The notes below the pieces were generated by a model, which saw only the letters and a list, made by a program, of their open reading frames with translations, had not been told where the DNA came from and searched no databases. A program made the position numbers and the translations under genes. A DNA stretch of 64,000 bases from Varanus komodoensis (lineage: Eukaryota; Chordata; Lepidosauria; Squamata; Varanidae): the NCBI RefSeq assembly GCF_004798865.1, contig NW_025335269.1:18530616-18594615 (forward strand), read 5' to 3'. Shown in pieces: positions 54,501 through 62,214 of this stretch (the stretch's first letter is position 1; the number at the start of each line of letters is the position of its first letter).

Positions 54501-57500
54501 CTGGAACAATTCAGTGTTATGTTGGCTTTAGCCACATTCAAACTGTCAAAGAGTGTGCATTAGAGAGCAGATACTGGAGACTGTGCATTAACATTGATCT
54601 ATAGAACAGGAAGGCATCACCATTCAGATACCCTAACTGTCCTCTACACAGATCAGCTTAGATAGCAACAAGAGGTCAAAAGCCTTTTTGTGATCAGGTT
54701 TGGGACAACTTTTCTGTCACCACGTTTTTGAAAGTAGTAATCGGTGACATTAGGAACACTATTAAGATAACTGAGATGGGAAATAAAACAGCAAATGGGT
54801 AAGGATATATCCTTTAACACTTCTGGGTGCAGAATTATCATCAATGATTGGTTTGAGGTTAGAAAATCTGATTTGAACAGGTTAGAACATCTGATTACCA
54901 CAGACAACCTTACTAAAGGTTCAACAATTTTTATTAACTATATTCTATAACTACTACCAAACTCTGAAGCCTAAGTTGTCAATATAAAGATAAAACTTTG
55001 TTCAGATGTAATTTTCATTATAGGATGCTCAAAAGTATTATAAATTGGGATGTTGCTTATATTTCAGTTAGTTTTCTGCATCTCAGCACTACAAAGTCTA
55101 CTCTATCTTTTTTTTTTCCTGTAACAGCCACTTACCAAGTTTGACGGATCCTCCAAAGAGTGAGCCTTTGTCAAAAGCATCTTTCCAGGTAAAAGTTACA
55201 CAGATCTAGACGTATAAGAAGAGTATGTTAATTTCAAATTTTAGAGATAGTTGTTTGACAATATGTTTTCATATATTGCCATACAGTAATTTGGCTGCAT
55301 GCAACAACAGGTCATGGGCTAAACAACTTATTATCTGGGATGAACATGGGAGAACACTGCTACCCTCCATGCATGATATTTCTGATTTTTCAAAAACCAA
55401 ACAAACCCCCAGTTTGTCTTTTTGTAGGTTGTTGAGCACAATGCATGAAACTGTTAACTCTCCAACAAACCATGGCTCTATTGCACCTGGTATACATGCC
55501 ACACCCAACAACCAGTGAGTAGTTGATCATAAGATGCTGCCTTTTGCATGACTACAACTTCCACTTTTAATCAGCATGTCCACTTTCTCTTGCTCATGTG
55601 TAACAGCCCATGCATTGTTTAACCAGCAGACTGTCATTACATGCAAACTGGCTCACAGATTAAAGTGTGACTCTTATGGAGAAAATAATTATATATTAAT
55701 ACAGAAAATTGTATTAGGACAAGAGCAATACTTTTTTAAACAGAATGCTATGAACACAGCAAAAACTACATTTACAACAAACTGTTTAGCAGCACAAACA
55801 CATCAGAACTTTTTCACATCTGAGCCTTTACTCCAGACCAAAAATTACAGGCATATTAAGCAAAATTAAGCACACTGGATACACACTGATTTCTGTGGAA
55901 CAGATGCAAAAATATACTTAAATATCTTGTGAAACTAATGATCATCAAATATTTGGCTGAGTTATACCCACTCTTTCTTAGTCTACATTTCAACAACTAT
56001 ACAAAAATGTTGTTATTGCTCTTCAAGGAATCAAGGTATACGACTTATAGAATTAGCCCCATGATTATAAAAGTATGACTCAGTAATCCATTCAGAAATT
56101 GCTTCCTCCTGCCATCTTTCAGCTACTTTCTTTTATAGCATATTAAAGCAATATTTAAGAAATATAATGTATTACCTGATTTTCAGAAAAAGGGAATTTT
56201 GGTTCTATGGAACACAGCTGATCGTAGTATCTGAATTTAATAAAAACAAGCTTAAATTAGTAAGTACATACAGATAGACATAAAGTTAGCAGTGCTCTGT
56301 CCCCACATGTTCCTGAACTTGAAAACAGAGCTCCAACCTTTCCTATGGTTGCCTAGACAAGTGTCTGGCAACAACAAGATTGCTTCCCAAATCAGTTACA
56401 GTAAAATACTTTTGAAATTTCCAATGCATTTTTCCATTTCATTTCCTACATTTCTATATTACACAATAGCCCAAATTTTTGAGACAATTTACACAAATCA
56501 AAATGTATTTTATAAAATATATTTCAAAACTGCTTAGGCATACAAATTTCAAACTGGAAAATACAGTTCAAATCACTCCACCTTAATTTTAATGGCATTT
56601 CCTTCCTAAACTCAGATTTCATTTAAAAACATCTTATGGAAATAAAGACACAACAGAAGTGATAGCCTTTTTAGCTCATTCAAGAAAAATGTTTAATCTA
56701 GTTGTCAAAAGAGCAATTGCTTGGAAAGTTTAAGAGAACTGGAATGCCATTTCATTTGCAAAATGAAGCAGAATTAATTTGCATTGTTTAAAACATAATC
56801 AGTTTAAAAAGCTAAGAGGAGGAAGATGTGAAAAACCATGTCTCTGTAGCCCTCTGAATCTGTGTTTTCAAGCAGGGCAAATAAATCACTCTAAGTAAAG
56901 AAAGTGTGCACAGCTATGACACATCTATTTATAAGACCCACCTTTCTATAAAAAAAACCTATGAAGGTCAACTTAGAAGTACAACTTGAACAAACTTATT
57001 CTAACAGTGAAATGATGCATTAAAATGCAATAAAAATAAAAGTTGCAGATTTAAATACAAGAAAGTACCCAATTCAGACAGACCCACTTACAATCAAATG
57101 CCTTCTTGAATAAAGCTGCTGTTGTCTGCTAGCAAAAAGACACCAGAAAGGGTGCAGACCTAGCATTCCTTGAGGGGGAGTTCCACAACTTGGCAGCACC
57201 CTCTTCTGCCACCATCAAATGTACCTCTGATAGCCACAGTCTCAATATAAAGGCCACTCCAGAAGTTTAATGTACTGGACAGGGCTCATGGGAGAATGCA
57301 GTCTGAAAGGCAACATGGCTCCAAGTCATATGGGACTTTATGGAGCATAACTAGCACTTTGAATTCCTCCTGAAAACAGACCTGTAGCCAGTGAAGCTGC
57401 TTTAACAGCATGCTTCCTGTAACTGGCCCTGGGTAACTGCTGGCTGAAGCTTCTGGCCAGTTTTGAAGACAGCTACTTATCTAGCATGATTGTGTAACCC

Positions 57501-60157
57501 AAAATCTTTTGATATGAAGCTCTAAATCGATTGAGATAAATGAATCTAAATCCACCGAGTTGAATCAAATGATATACGTATATGGATTATACGGCCTTTC
57601 CAGTTCCAGAGTCTATGCAATAACTAAAACAGCCTTTACTTCAATACCTCTAATTTCCAACTTTTACCCCATCCTCTTCTTACTTATCCCTTTTTAAAGC
57701 CCTCCTTCAGTCCTTCCACAACCTTACCTAGTTTCTCCAGGACCCATCCCAACAGGTATTTGAACTGGCTTCTGTAAGAACATGCTTTGCCCAGGATTTA
57801 AGAAAAAGTAACAAGAATAATAGATTCAAACCCTAAATGCAATTACTAGAAACTATGCTCTATTAGAGAGAGTTGGGACATTTCCAAGTAAGGATGCAAG
57901 TTTTAACTCAGTGGTAATGCACTTGCTTTGCAGGCAAAAGGTCCTAGATAAAATCAATAAGGTGGTTTCTAACATTCCAACGTAAACATGCATTGGGTTG
58001 CCCTATTCAGATATCTGCCAGATTCTCCATAATATTGATGACTGAGGGTGTCCTTCTCCCTCAGAACTTTTGGACTCATTTATTTATTATAGTTATAAAC
58101 CACCCTATAGCCCATAGGGCTCCCCAAGAGGTGTACAATTAAAACAGGGTGACTCATGACTTCCAAAAGCAGCAAAACAATCTTCTACCCTTTCACCTCT
58201 CTGAGGACAACATCAGACTCTGGGCCAATTCATGAACACTATTTTACCCTCAGGAGCAACAGTCTGCATGTCAGATGTATATGCAACCCAAACCGGGAGA
58301 GGGGGATTGCCTGGCTTCCTGCATTGTGCAAACCTGGGCAGAGAAGATTACTGAGGATTAAACAAACTTCCATAGTCCTACAAAAGACCTTGGATCAAGC
58401 AAAAGATTTTCAGCCATCAAATAATGTGCACCAGCTGAGTTTACCCAGCAGGACAAGCCACACCAGATAATGGCACCCAGCAAGTGTTGCATCTTCTCAA
58501 GGGCAAATTAAACCTCAGCAAGTTGTCACATTGCACAAACCTGCTCAACAGAACATAGAAACAGAATGAGTCAGAAGGACCCTCCCGGGCCATCTAGTCT
58601 GACCCCCGATTCTAGCCGGCGCTCCGCTCATGACCCACTCATTCAGTGTATTAGAACAGAGGAGAGTCTGTGACAGATCCAAAGACACCCAGTTGGGCGG
58701 CTGCTTTGGATCAACCATGCCACATAGCTGTCACTTCTAATAAGCATGATTTCCACAGAATCATAAAATAGTAGACTTAGAAAGGGCCAAGAAAGCTATC
58801 AGGTCCAACCCCCTGCCCAGTTCAGGACTCCGTTACCCTACCCCTCTTAGATGGCTGTGCCACTGCCTCTTAAATGCCTCTAGTGTGGGAGAGCCCACAA
58901 TCTCTCTAGGCAAGTGGCCCATTGTTATACTGCTCTAAGTTAGAAAGTCCTTCCTAATATTCACAGCTGGAATCTGGCTTCCTGTAATTTGAGTCTGTTA
59001 TTTTGTGTCCTGAACTCTGGGATTATCAAAAAGAGATTGTGGCCTTCTTCTTTGCGGTAACCTTCTGAATACTTCATATCTTCCTTCAGTCTTCTGTTCT
59101 CAAGACTATACATGCCCCATTTTGAGTGTATGACGAGCATCAATGAGAAGGGAAAAGACCCCCTTAAAACAGGTGTGAGCACAGGCTATAATAGTAGGAT
59201 TTGCAATAGAACAATAATGGTGTCTGATTCCAATTATTTATCAACAAAATCAGTATGAATTCCCTACACACAGAGAGAATGCTGAGAGCTTGAGATAAAC
59301 AAGATGAGGATAGCCTCGCTGTAGGGCCTGCTCCATGAAGGCTCCTCCTCCTTCAGCAAGCAAACCATTCCTGCAAGCTGTACAACGGGAGACCAGGGAG
59401 AAACGGGCCACTCCAGCAGCCTCGTAAAACAGTTCAGTTTTTCTCCTCTTCTCTCCCCATTCCGTTTTTCGTGAGTCACGCGCTGATCCATTGCAAGCTT
59501 GAGGGCAACGAGTGTTTCCTTTTCCTTATAGTACGTAAGGTGCCCCTGGAGCCCTTTTTGGCGGAAACGTGGGATAGAAGTACGATTAAACCAAGTGGAT
59601 TTTTGGGTAGAACGAGATGATCACAACGAATTGCGGGGCTCGGAATCCTCTAACGACACGCGCCTTTTGTACCGCTGGTGAACTTCTATTTTAAAACATC
59701 GAAACATCCGCCAGACGGCCCATCCCCGCCCTTGGGCACAACGGAGCACAGACGCCCCTCTCGAGAACCTAACCGCCCCCCACCCCGCTCCGCGCCCAGG
59801 GAGAGCTTCCAGCCACCTCCGCCAGGTGGGGGCCCGCCCAGAGCCGAGGCTCCGCAGCTCGCTCCGTGCCCCACCCTCTCCTAGGGGTGCGACCCGCGCG
59901 CAGCCTCCCCTCTTAGCGTAGCCCCGACACACCTCGCTCCCTCCTCACCTGAGGAGGGTCTCGAGCGAGCTTTCGTGCTTGTCCAGCGAGCGCCCGAGCG
60001 CGCTCTTGCGCAGCTTGTTGAGCTCCTCGGCGGCGCGGCAGTGCTCGGCCTGAGACTCGCCGCCCGGGTAAGTCTGCTGGATGAACTTGCAGAGAGGCTT
60101 GGCCAAGTCCACCTCGGAGGCCTTCTTGAGCTGCACCGTAATGAACAAGGACGCCAT
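33391..60157 (-). CDS. PDCD6IP: PDCD6IP (ALIX), complete 18-exon gene, 865 aa
   Basis: Encodes the cytosolic ESCRT adaptor ALIX, which recruits ESCRT-III (CHMP4) to endosomes, the midbody, wounded membrane and budding viruses. Eighteen exons join in phase with GT-AG borders to 2598 nt including TAA. The Bro1 domain spans about residues 1-358; Ile212 and Leu216, the CHMP4-contact residues in human, sit at the same numbers. The V domain spans about 359-700; Phe675 matches human Phe676 of the YPXnL-binding pocket. The proline-rich tail carries PSAP at 716-719 (TSG101), TPAPR at 743-747 (SH3 of CIN85 type), a [11 protein letters not shown] stretch at 753-763 (endophilin/Src SH3) and GPPYPTY at 799-805 (CEP55). 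The tail ends in Tyr/Pro/Gln-rich sequence, YYPQQ. The start codon lies in a strong context (AAGAAG before ATGG). Relative to human there is one residue less near 290. No internal stop or frameshift is seen. Identity rests on recalled human protein sequence. Confidence 0.97.
35057..35235 (-). CDS. PDCD6IP: PDCD6IP exon 17, residues 751-809 (proline-rich tail)
   Basis: A 179-nt exon beginning [20 protein letters not shown], then a Pro/Ala/Ser/Thr-rich linker unlike human, ending [14 protein letters not shown]. It carries the endophilin/Src SH3 ligand and the overlapping CEP55 (GPPX3Y) and ALG-2 motifs. The donor is CTGG|GTAAGT. Confidence 0.94.
35493..35625 (-). CDS. PDCD6IP: PDCD6IP exon 16, residues 706-750 (PSAP motif)
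   Basis: A 133-nt exon encoding [20 protein letters not shown] through PTPAPRTMV. It carries the PSAP motif for TSG101 and the TPAPR SH3 ligand, and marks the start of the proline-rich tail. The acceptor is TTTAAG and the donor GTG|GTAAGT. Confidence 0.95.
36361..36455 (-). CDS. PDCD6IP: PDCD6IP exon 15, residues 675-705
   Basis: A 95-nt exon encoding [20 protein letters not shown] and [11 protein letters not shown]. Phe675 corresponds to human Phe676 in the pocket that binds YPXnL late-domain motifs. The donor is GAA|GTAAGT. It ends two bases into Lys706. Confidence 0.95.
37098..37232 (-). CDS. PDCD6IP: PDCD6IP exon 14, residues 630-674
   Basis: A 135-nt exon encoding [20 protein letters not shown] and onward to [11 protein letters not shown]. 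The acceptor is TTGTAG and the donor AAG|GTATAG. Confidence 0.95.
37411..37659 (-). CDS. PDCD6IP: PDCD6IP exon 13, residues 547-629
   Basis: The longest coding exon, 249 nt. It encodes [20 protein letters not shown] through [12 protein letters not shown], the helical second arm of the V domain. The acceptor is ACTAG and the donor CAG|GTATTT. Confidence 0.96.
38502..38671 (-). CDS. PDCD6IP: PDCD6IP exon 12, residues 490-546
   Basis: A 170-nt exon encoding [20 protein letters not shown] and onward to [14 protein letters not shown] domain. The acceptor is TTGTAG and the donor GAG|GTAAGA. Confidence 0.95.
39475..40370 (+). mobile_element. L2 LINE 3' part in PDCD6IP intron 11, copy 1
   Basis: The first 372 nt stay open and encode the region after the RT palm ([16 protein letters not shown] ... 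[18 protein letters not shown]). An in-frame TGA at 39845-39847 stands where related copies have a CGG-type codon. A later frame encodes [20 protein letters not shown] and KTFLFKRYL. It ends in an (AAATA)n tail. 5'-truncated, opposite to the host gene. Confidence 0.85.
40371..40803 (+). mobile_element. L2 LINE 3' end in PDCD6IP intron 11, copy 2
   Basis: Starts where it aligns with about position 40000 of copy 1. It encodes [20 protein letters not shown] and KTFLFEHYF and ends with its own AAATAAATAAA tail. It directly abuts the tail of copy 1 in the same orientation and is clearly diverged from it. Confidence 0.85.
40945..41056 (-). CDS. PDCD6IP: PDCD6IP exon 11, residues 453-489
   Basis: A 112-nt exon encoding [20 protein letters not shown] and [17 protein letters not shown] in the V domain. 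The acceptor is TTTTAG and the donor GCAG|GTAATA. It ends one base into codon 490. Confidence 0.95.
41105..41285. repeat. Short dispersed repeat with CATTGATTTCAATGGG cores
   Basis: AGCCCAAGTTAGCTGGGCTT, then CATTGATTTCAATGGGA and CTGATTTCAAATGG in a partly palindromic layout. A degenerate relative lies near 42320-42440. Non-coding and in intron 10. Confidence 0.45.
41421..41686 (+). repeat. Sauria/Squam-type tRNA-derived SINE, full length
   Basis: Opens AGCCAGTGTGGTGTAGTGGT (box A form), has GGGTTCTAGTCCC (box B form) and CCTACCTCACAGGGTTGTTG, and ends GGCAGGATATAAATTGCAAC with an (AAAT)n tail. It lies in PDCD6IP intron 10. Confidence 0.88.
41774..41951 (-). CDS. PDCD6IP: PDCD6IP exon 10, residues 393-452
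   Basis: A 178-nt exon encoding [20 protein letters not shown] through [11 protein letters not shown] in the V domain. The acceptor is TTCTCAG and the donor GAG|GTAAGT. Confidence 0.96.
42711..42834 (-). CDS. PDCD6IP: PDCD6IP exon 9, residues 352-392
   Basis: A 124-nt exon encoding [20 protein letters not shown] and onward to [10 protein letters not shown], the end of Bro1 and start of the V domain. The acceptor is TTCTAG and the donor ACGG|GTGAGA. It ends two bases into Gly393. Confidence 0.94.
43825..44044 (-). CDS. PDCD6IP: PDCD6IP exon 8, residues 279-351
   Basis: A 220-nt exon encoding [20 protein letters not shown] through VPLSQKFT. Human has Arg-Tyr-Asp-Glu-Tyr where this exon has Arg-Asp-Glu-Tyr, so one Tyr codon is absent. 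Tyr318 corresponds to the Src-target Tyr319 of human. The donor is ACTG|GTAAGT. Confidence 0.95.
44785..45545 (-). mobile_element. CR1 LINE 3' part in PDCD6IP intron 7
   Basis: The 3' end is near 44785 (TTGGATCAGACAGAAGGTCC). The block from 45230 to 45540 (AAGATTTGTATAATGGGTGT, AATGGAGTTTGCCTTTTTCA, CATCAAGCTGTCAGTGACGA) is the inverse of the conserved CR1 ORF2 C-terminal region. 5'-truncated. Confidence 0.85.
46670..46707. repeat. Perfect 19-bp tandem duplication
   Basis: TTGGGCTTTTATTGTGAAA occurs twice in a row (46670-46688, 46689-46707) in intron 7. Two identical units suggest a recent event. Confidence 0.95.
46888..47004 (-). CDS. PDCD6IP: PDCD6IP exon 7, residues 240-278 (alternative 5' border at 47019)
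   Basis: A 117-nt exon encoding [20 protein letters not shown] and onward to EEIARLQ, almost unchanged from human. The acceptor used here is TTTCCAG. A second AG lies 15 nt upstream and would extend the exon to 47019, adding YFYFQ in frame. The donor is CAG|GTGGGT. Confidence 0.96.
48762..48862 (-). CDS. PDCD6IP: PDCD6IP exon 6, residues 206-239
   Basis: A 101-nt exon encoding [20 protein letters not shown] and onward to YKDTLPK. It contains Ile212 and Leu216, the CHMP4-contact residues known in human ALIX. It ends in phase 0 after Lys239. Confidence 0.95.
49678..49690. repeat. Poly-G run of 13
   Basis: Homopolymer in PDCD6IP intron 5. Confidence 0.95.
50323..50476 (-). CDS. PDCD6IP: PDCD6IP exon 5, residues 155-205
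   Basis: A 154-nt exon encoding [20 protein letters not shown] through [14 protein letters not shown]. The acceptor is CTCAAG and the donor AGAG|GTATGT. It ends one base into Asp206. Confidence 0.95.
52994..53121 (-). CDS. PDCD6IP: PDCD6IP exon 4, residues 112-154
   Basis: A 128-nt exon encoding [20 protein letters not shown] and onward to AAAKHYQ. It is nearly identical to human in this part of Bro1. The acceptor is TTTCAG and the donor CAG|GTATT. Confidence 0.96.
55136..55205 (-). CDS. PDCD6IP: PDCD6IP exon 3, residues 89-111
   Basis: A 70-nt exon encoding [19 protein letters not shown] and then SVKL of the Bro1 domain. The donor is CTTG|GTAAGT. The last base starts the Ala112 codon. Confidence 0.95.
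55300..55520. repeat. MITE-like repeat of the AACAACCCA family
   Basis: Contains GCAACAACAGGTCATGGG at one side and CCACACCCAACAACCAGTGA at the other, with GTAGGTTGTTGAGCAC between. It resembles the element at 2390-2680 but is more decayed. In intron 2. Confidence 0.35.
56176..56230 (-). CDS. PDCD6IP: PDCD6IP exon 2, residues 70-88
   Basis: A 55-nt exon encoding [18 protein letters not shown], too short to stand out as an ORF. The acceptor follows TTCAG and the donor is CAG|GTAAT. It restores phase 0. Confidence 0.95.
57155..57500 (-). mobile_element. L2 LINE 3' part in PDCD6IP intron 1
   Basis: The inverse reads as the L2 ORF end: a LHWL-like segment near 57395, then an AATTCAAAGTGCTAGTTATG stretch encoding EFKVLVM, and GCCAAGTTGTGGAACTCCCC where L2 encodes LWN-LP. 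It matches copy 1 of intron 11 in order. Confidence 0.7.
57903..58050 (+). repeat. tRNA-derived SINE
   Basis: AACTCAGTGGTAATGCACTT and GCTTTGCAGGCAAAAGGTCC form a tRNA-like head with box A. The body is diverged. Same family as the minus-strand copy at 14085-14262. Confidence 0.55.
58078..58145 (-). mobile_element. L2 LINE 3' tail
   Basis: TTTATTTATTATAGTTATAA and then ACCACCCTATAGCCCATAGG is the inverse of an L2-type terminal segment with a T-rich start. Confidence 0.45.
58553..58690 (-). mobile_element. CR1 LINE 3' end, short
   Basis: GAACATAGAAACAGAATGAG, then GGGCCATCTAGTCTGACCCC, is the inverse of the CR1 3' terminus. It ends short of the next CR1 copy. Confidence 0.55.
58755..59125 (-). 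mobile_element. CR1 LINE 3' part
   Basis: CAGAATCATAAAATAGTAGA, AGGTCCAACCCCCTGCCCAG, GCCTCTAGTGTGGGAGAGCC and GGAATCTGGCTTCCTGTAAT follow the order of a classical amniote CR1 3' region in inverse. 5'-truncated, in intron 1 about 0.8 kb from exon 1. Confidence 0.85.
59949..60157 (-). CDS. PDCD6IP: PDCD6IP exon 1 (coding part), residues 1-70
   Basis: Starts at ATG 60157-60155 and encodes the Bro1 N-terminus beginning [20 protein letters not shown], close to human MATFISVQLKKTSEVDLAK. The donor is AG|GTGAGG; two bases of Arg70 lie in this exon. It sits inside the CpG island. Confidence 0.96.
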
Positions 60158-60285
60158 CTTCTTGGCTGGTTCGTCGCCCCCGCTTCAGGCCGTGCTCTCC
60201 TTCCCTTCCCACCTCCCCCCGGTAGTTACTCGATACGGCGGCTCAAGGCGGCTCAAGAAACCGCCCGACTAGCTTTCCCCAACTC

Positions 60286-60293
60286 ACTTCCGG
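60286..60293 (-). promoter_or_regulatory. ETS/GABP site CCGGAAGT
   Basis: ACTTCCGG on the plus strand reads CCGGAAGT on the gene strand, an exact ETS-family core, about 130 nt upstream of the ATG. Such sites are typical near start sites of TATA-less CpG promoters. Confidence 0.55.
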
Positions 60294-60346
60294 GATTTAC
60301 GTAAAAGTTCCAGCTCTCTATGGTGCCTTCGGAACGTTGCGTCATG

Positions 60347-60356
60347 GTCACGCGAC
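60347..60356. promoter_or_regulatory. Near-palindromic GTCACGCGAC, one base from a CLEAR/E-box site
   Basis: Differs by one base from GTCACGTGAC, the TFEB/USF-type motif of lysosomal genes. It lies about 60 bp upstream of the ETS site, next to TTGCGTCA, which resembles a CRE half-site. One mismatch breaks the CACGTG core, so binding is doubtful. Confidence 0.25.
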
Positions 60357-60647
60357 TGCAGTCATAAGCGAGCCGGCTCCGCCCACTTTTCCAAGCTTAT
60401 GTATTTGCCGTTTGTGGTGTTGTGGTCTTATTAATGGCTTTGGTGTCTGGGTCTTTAGAATGCATGGCTCTAGCTGCGCTGGACTGGGCTCAGCTTTTTC
60501 AGGAGGGCTCCGTGTGTCCTCACTCTTTCCGTTGCAGTGGCCATCCTTCTTGCCTCCCAAGAGTGTTAGGAACTGAAGCAAGACAAAAGTTTGCAGAAGG
60601 TAGTTGTGTTTCCTCTGTTGTATCAGAAGCAGCGAAAGGGTTTTAGA

Positions 60648-60705
60648 CTGCAACTCGATGCATGTTCTGGACTTTTCCTGTCTAAACATGCATAGGATTG
60701 TGCCT
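60648..60705. repeat. Palindromic repeat of the AATCCTATGCA type, short copy
   Basis: ACTGCAACTCGATGCATGTT and TAAACATGCATAGGATTGTG are near-inverse ends. Confidence 0.5.
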
Positions 60706-61234
60706 TCAGGGAGATGAACAAGTGTGTCCCCTTTCACTAAAAGAAGCCACAGCCTAAGTGGCTGTACTGAGCAGGGCTGTCAGGGACAGGGCATTTTGGA
60801 AGGTGTTTATTGATAGGGTTGCCATAAATGCAACAACTTGCCAATGCATAACAACGGTGCCCTACTGAAGGCAATGGGGCTTACATTTGAGGAGATGTGT
60901 ACATTGTGTAGAATTCTCTTGTTAAACTAAGATGGCCTAACCATCTCCTACCAGGCTCAGCTGGCATGGGCAAAGACAAGGAATGCTGTGACTTGTCCAT
61001 GTCCAAAATACATGAAGGGTACCAGGTTGAGGCAAAGGATACCATACACCGTTAGGGCTCCAGGCATACCTGAGATGAAATGGATTCAAGATCACAAAAG
61101 ATTAATGCCATAGTGAGCCTGTTAAATCTTTACTGGTCCACGATATTTTCTGCTAGAGAACCAGTGCAGTGTGATGGCTTTAGCTGCCATCATAGAAAAC
61201 AAAGGATACATATTTCTAATAGGAAAGGCAGCGT

Positions 61235-61338
61235 ACCTAGGCTGCTATCCTATGCACATTTACCTGTGAGAAAGCCTAATTGAACATAATGGAGCTCACT
61301 TCTGATTTGACATGCATAGGATTATTTTGCAGGGCTAT
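61235..61338. repeat. Palindromic repeat of the AATCCTATGCA type
   Basis: GCTGCTATCCTATGCACATT at one end and GACATGCATAGGATTATTTT at the other are inverted relatives, with an AATGGAGCTCACTTCTGA centre. It ends about 30 bp before the Bov-B LINE. Confidence 0.65.
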
Positions 61339-61370
61339 AATCTTCAATGCCTTTTGGTACTGTCCATGGG

Positions 61371-62212
61371 ACTAGATGAACCACAAGTTGGAATTAATAT
61401 TGCCGGTGAGAAATAACAACCTCAGATATGCAGATGATACCACTCTAATGGCAGAAAGTGAAGAGGAACTAAAGAGCTTCTTGATGCAGGTGAAGGAGGA
61501 GAGCGCAAAGGTTGGCTTGAAACTCAACATTAAGAAAACTAAGATCATGGCATCCGGTCCTATCACTTCCTGGCAAATAGATGGGGAAGAAATGGAGGTA
61601 GTGACAGATTTTATTTTCCTGGGCTCCAAGATCACCGCAGACAGTGACTACAGCCAAGAAATTAAAAGACTCTTGCTCCTGGGGAGGAAAGCTATAGCAA
61701 ATCTAGACAGCATACTAAAAAGCAGAGACATCACCCTGCCAACAAAAGTGTGTCTTGTCAAGGCTATGGTTTTCCCAGTTGCAATGAATGGCTGTGAAAG
61801 TTGGACCATAAGGAAGGCTGAGCGCCGAAGAATTGAGGCCTTTGAATTGTGGTGCTGGAGAAGACTCCTGCGAGTCCCTTGGACTGCAAGGCAATCAAAC
61901 CGGTCAGTCCCAGAGGAGATCAACCATGACTGCTCTTTAGAAGGCCAGATACTGAAGATGAAACTCTAATACTTTGGCCACCTAATTAGAAGGAGGGACT
62001 CTCTGGAGAAGAGCCTAATGCTGGGAACAATAGGTGGCAAAAGAAGAAGGGGACAGCAGAGAATGAGGTGGCTAGATGGAGTCCCTGAAGCAGTCGGTGT
62101 GAACTTAAGTGGACTCTGAGGGAAGGTGGAAGACAGGAAGTCCTGGAGGAATGTTGTCCATGGGGTCGCGATGGGTCGGGCACGACTTTGCGACTTACAA
62201 CAACAACAATCT
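61371..62212 (+). mobile_element. Bov-B (RTE) LINE, 5'-truncated 3' part
   Basis: Begins GLDEPQVGINIAG, then, after a one-base frame shift, NNLRYADDTTLMAESEEELK with the YADD catalytic motif of reverse transcriptase. It continues through KIMASGPITSWQIDG, FIFLGSKITAD, NLDSILKSRDITLPTKVCLV and ELWCWRRLLRVPWTARQSN. An in-frame TAA follows KMKL and a TGA follows VNLSGL; the family has Gln and Arg there, so each is a single C-to-T change. It ends with GTCGCGATGGGTCGG and an ACAACAACAA tail. Dead, but moderately young by its intact reading frame of almost 200 codons. Confidence 0.92.
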
Positions 62213-62214
62213 TC

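Larger units (their letters stand above)
59700..60300 (-). promoter_or_regulatory. PDCD6IP: CpG-island promoter of PDCD6IP
   Basis: A GC-rich, CpG-dense block covers exon 1, the start of intron 1 and the 5' flank, against an AT-rich background on both sides. No TATA box is seen upstream of the start codon, which fits a housekeeping promoter. A 10-bp direct repeat (GGCGGCTCAA) lies at 60237-60256 in or near the 5' UTR. Confidence 0.8.

Noticed and set aside
59913-60212. A 99-codon frame overlapping PDCD6IP exon 1, suggesting an upstream ORF
   Set aside because: It starts at GTG rather than ATG, runs past the exon 1 donor and is explained by the GC-rich CpG island.
60422-60737. Open frames just upstream of the PDCD6IP promoter, suggesting a divergent gene
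   Set aside because: No domain, no splice sites in phase, and part of the stretch is a dispersed palindromic repeat. A divergent non-coding transcript remains possible but is not visible in sequence.
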